DNA from: Desulfofustis sp. | GTDB lineage: Bacteria > Desulfobacterota > Desulfobulbia > Desulfobulbales > Desulfocapsaceae | DNA length: 24,662 bases | NCBI GenBank assembly: GCA_029287755.1 | Contig: JARFQM010000278.1 | Location: 1-24,662, forward strand | Reading direction: 5' to 3' | Part shown: in pieces, positions 22,462 through 24,662 of the stretch | How the letters are laid out: every line of letters begins with the position of its first letter | How positions within the stretch are numbered: the first letter of the stretch is position 1 | Program-made: the position numbers and the translations under genes | Notes under the pieces: generated by a model | The model's database searches: none | What the model was told of the DNA's origin: nothing | What the model saw: only the letters and a program-made list of their open reading frames with translations

Positions 22462-24662
22462 ATGAATACCGCCTTAAAAGTAAAACTCGGATTTTTGTTT
22501 TTTCTCATTGTGCTCGCCGTCATCACAGTGGTGCCCTCTTTCTACGCCAGCACGCCATCCTGGTGGAAAAAATACATGGCCCCCGAAGGGCTGAGGCTCG
22601 GCCTCGACCTGCAGGGAGGCATGCATCTGGTACTCAAGGTCAACCTCCAGAAAGCCGAGGAGAACACCCTGGAACTTGCCGCCAATGATCTCAAGGACAC
22701 CCTGGCGGAGGAATCGGTGACCGCAGTCCAGACCACGTCGGCCTCAAAGGATACCATCATCTTCACGCTGCCCAACGCCAGTGCGGTAGACAAAGTCCAG
22801 GAGATCATCCAGGACGGGTTTGAAGAAGAGCTTGACGTCCAGGTGGATGCCAAGGAAGGCAGTTTCCCGCGCATCATCCTTGGATTGAGCCAGGAAAAGA
22901 AAGACTACATAAAGAACAATGCGGTGGCCCAATCGCTGGAGATCATCAGAAACAGAATCGACCAGTTCGGTGTTGCCGAGCCGGTGATCATTCGCCAGGG
23001 CGCGGACGAAATTGTTATCCAGTTGCCCGGTGTAAGAGACCCCGAGCGGGCCATGAAGCTGCTCGGCGATACCGCTCAGCTCGAATTCAAACTGGTGGCT
23101 GAGGGTGAAGGGGTAAACATCGAGCAACTGGTCGCCGACGCGATCGACGCAGGCCAATGGTCTGGCAAATGGCAGGAGCGGGACGCGGTAAGGGAACTAA
23201 ACCGCCTTCTGGCTGCATCTCTGCCGGCCAACACCGCCATTTATTTCGAGAGACTGGTCGACAACCAGACCGGTATTGAAAGTTACCGGCCGATCCTGCT
23301 CGAGACCAAGGTGCTGATGACCGGCGACATGGTCAAAAATGCCCAGGTCAGAATTGGCGGCACCTTTAACGAACCCTACGTCAGCATCGACCTGACCTCC
23401 CGCGGCGGAAAGGTGTTCGCCACCCTGACCGAGAAAAATGTCGGCCGCAGAATGGCCATCGTACTGGACGGGGTGGTAAAATCGGCTCCGGTTATCAGGG
23501 AGCGGATCCTGGGCGGCTCAGCCCAGATCTCCGGCAGTTTCACCCACGAGGAAGCCTCGGACCTTGCCATTGTCCTGCGGGTCGGCGCCCTGCCGGCACC
23601 GGTTGACGTCATCCAGAATATGACCGTGGGCTCGAGCCTGGGTAAGGACTCCATCCAAAAGGGATTGATGTCAGGTGTTTTCGGTGCCCTGCTGGTCCTG
23701 GGATTCATGATCATTTATTACCGGCTATCCGGAATCATCGCCAATTTCGCCCTGACTCTCAACATCCTCTTTCTCTTCTCGGGCCTGGCGGTGCTCAACG
23801 CCACACTCACTCTTCCAGGTATTGCCGGAATCGTGCTTTCCATAGGTATGGCGGTTGACGCCAATGTCCTGATTTTCGAGCGCATGAGGGAGGAATACGC
23901 CCTTGGTAAGCCAGTCCGGTCAAGTATCGACGGGGGCTTCGGCAAGGCTCTGTGGACCATCGTCGACTCCCAGGTGACGACCCTGATCACCGCCATGGCG
24001 CTGTTTCTTTTCGGTACCGGTCCGATCAAGGGATTCGCCGTCACCCTGAGCCTCGGCATCATCTTCAACCTCTTTACCGCCCTGTTCTGCTCGAGGTTGG
24101 TATTTGACGTGCTGGCCGCAAAACGGGTCATCACCAATCTTAAGTTTCTGCAATTCACCAAGAAGCCCAACATCGATTTCATGAAGGTGCGGACCATCAC
24201 CTTCTCGCTTTCGGGGGTAATGGTGCTTATCGGCCTTATCGCCTTCTTCCAGATCGCCAGGGGCAGCGCCAACATGGGCGTCGATTTTTCCGGCGGCTCA
24301 CTTCTCCAGTACAAAGCCGAGCAGCCTTTTTCCATGGCTGAGGTTCGGGGAGTATTTACCCGCAACGGTATGGAGGGCATCAACTTGCAGGAGGTCGAAA
24401 ACGAAAATCGGCTGATTATCAAAGTCAAAAAGTCAGAGGCGGTGGTCGCCAACCTCAGCGACCAGGTCAACGAATTGTTTGCCAGGGAACTGGCTGACAA
24501 AGGGTTCGTTCTCGAATCACAGTCTGAAATTGGCTCCAGCGTCAGCGCCGTCCTGCGCAACAAGGCTATTCAGGCCATCCTCATTTCGCTGGCCGGGGTT
24601 ATCGTCTACCTCGCCTTTCGTTTTGATATCAGCTTCGGGCTTGCGGCGGCGGCGGCAACCTT
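22462..24662 (+). CDS. secDF: SecD-SecF fusion protein, 3' end missing
   Basis: This inner-membrane protein uses the ion gradient to help complete Sec-dependent export. The frame is open from the ATG at 22462 to the right edge, 733 codons. The SecD half has TM1 (about 7-27), LGLDLQGGMHL, the large periplasmic P1 domain with NRIDQFGVAEP, and TM2-6 from about 402 with GIVLSIGMAVDANVLIFERMREE (residues 453-475). SecF begins in the same frame at about 560: a membrane helix follows KPNIDFMKVR, then NMGVDFSGGSLLQY near 603, the P4-like domain, and SSVSAVLRNKAIQAILISL. There is no stop or restart between the halves, so it is a true fusion. GGAAG precedes the ATG. No yajC is next to it; larB is upstream. 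Confidence 0.95.
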   Translation, partial: MNTALKVKLGFLFFLIVLAVITVVPSFYASTPSWWKKYMAPEGLRLGLDLQGGMHLVLKVNLQKAEENTLELAANDLKDTLAEESVTAVQTTSASKDTIIFTLPNASAVDKVQEIIQDGFEEELDVQVDAKEGSFPRIILGLSQEKKDYIKNNAVAQSLEIIRNRIDQFGVAEPVIIRQGADEIVIQLPGVRDPERAMKLLGDTAQLEFKLVAEGEGVNIEQLVADAIDAGQWSGKWQERDAVRELNRLLAASLPANTAIYFERLVDNQTGIESYRPILLETKVLMTGDMVKNAQVRIGGTFNEPYVSIDLTSRGGKVFATLTEKNVGRRMAIVLDGVVKSAPVIRERILGGSAQISGSFTHEEASDLAIVLRVGALPAPVDVIQNMTVGSSLGKDSIQKGLMSGVFGALLVLGFMIIYYRLSGIIANFALTLNILFLFSGLAVLNATLTLPGIAGIVLSIGMAVDANVLIFERMREEYALGKPVRSSIDGGFGKALWTIVDSQVTTLITAMALFLFGTGPIKGFAVTLSLGIIFNLFTALFCSRLVFDVLAAKRVITNLKFLQFTKKPNIDFMKVRTITFSLSGVMVLIGLIAFFQIARGSANMGVDFSGGSLLQYKAEQPFSMAEVRGVFTRNGMEGINLQEVENENRLIIKVKKSEAVVANLSDQVNELFARELADKGFVLESQSEIGSSVSAVLRNKAIQAILISLAGVIVYLAFRFDISFGLAAAAAT

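Overview
The window looks like a chromosomal housekeeping stretch from an anaerobic, Gram-negative, Desulfobacterota-type bacterium, perhaps Desulfobulbales-like. This is inferred from gene content only: an F0-only ATP synthase operon (atpZ-atpI-atpB-atpE) without F1 genes, a NIL-domain ferredoxin of the kind used in sulfide-dependent homocysteine synthesis, a UbiD/menaquinone-type decarboxylase, LarB, BamD (so an outer membrane is present), and a very large phosphoenolpyruvate (PEP)/pyruvate-binding protein. No rRNA, tRNA, CRISPR array, phage gene or intact transposase was found.

Layout. 1-6940 (minus strand) holds a central-carbon block: a divergent glycogen synthase (glgA), glyceraldehyde-3-phosphate dehydrogenase (gap), and a more than 1389-residue protein with a pyruvate,phosphate dikinase-like C-terminal part that runs off the left edge. 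6941-7495 is non-coding and holds a 141-bp MITE-like element between the apparent glgA promoter and its start codon, then a clear sigma70 promoter for the next block. 7496-10654 (plus) is a tightly overlapping operon: YjbQ family, an 89-aa unknown protein, a UbiD-type decarboxylase and an RluB/RsuA-type pseudouridine synthase. 10891-11175 (plus) is an HU/IHF-type DNA-binding protein. 11210-13275 (minus) holds rimO and a nucleoside phosphorylase that overlap by 4 bp. 13413-15208 (minus) is the F0 operon with a strong terminator. 15297-16589 (minus) is hemL with a strong promoter. 16921-19020 (plus) holds trxA, trxB and bamD. 19075-21309 (minus) holds a COG2187-type kinase-like gene, a P-loop ATPase gene, a second 141-bp MITE copy and the NIL-ferredoxin. 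21544-22299 (plus) is larB. 22462 to the right edge (plus) is a secD-secF fusion, cut by the window.

The least routine signal is the 141-bp element. Two copies, 137/141 identical, each have near-perfect terminal inverted repeats and their own 4-bp target duplication (ATGC and ATTG). Both lie in the same orientation, 24-39 bp upstream of a minus-strand start codon, so both become 5' leader sequence and both could supply an outward extended -10 promoter. Two large genes, the PEP/pyruvate protein and secDF, are open at the window edges and so have no stop codon here.
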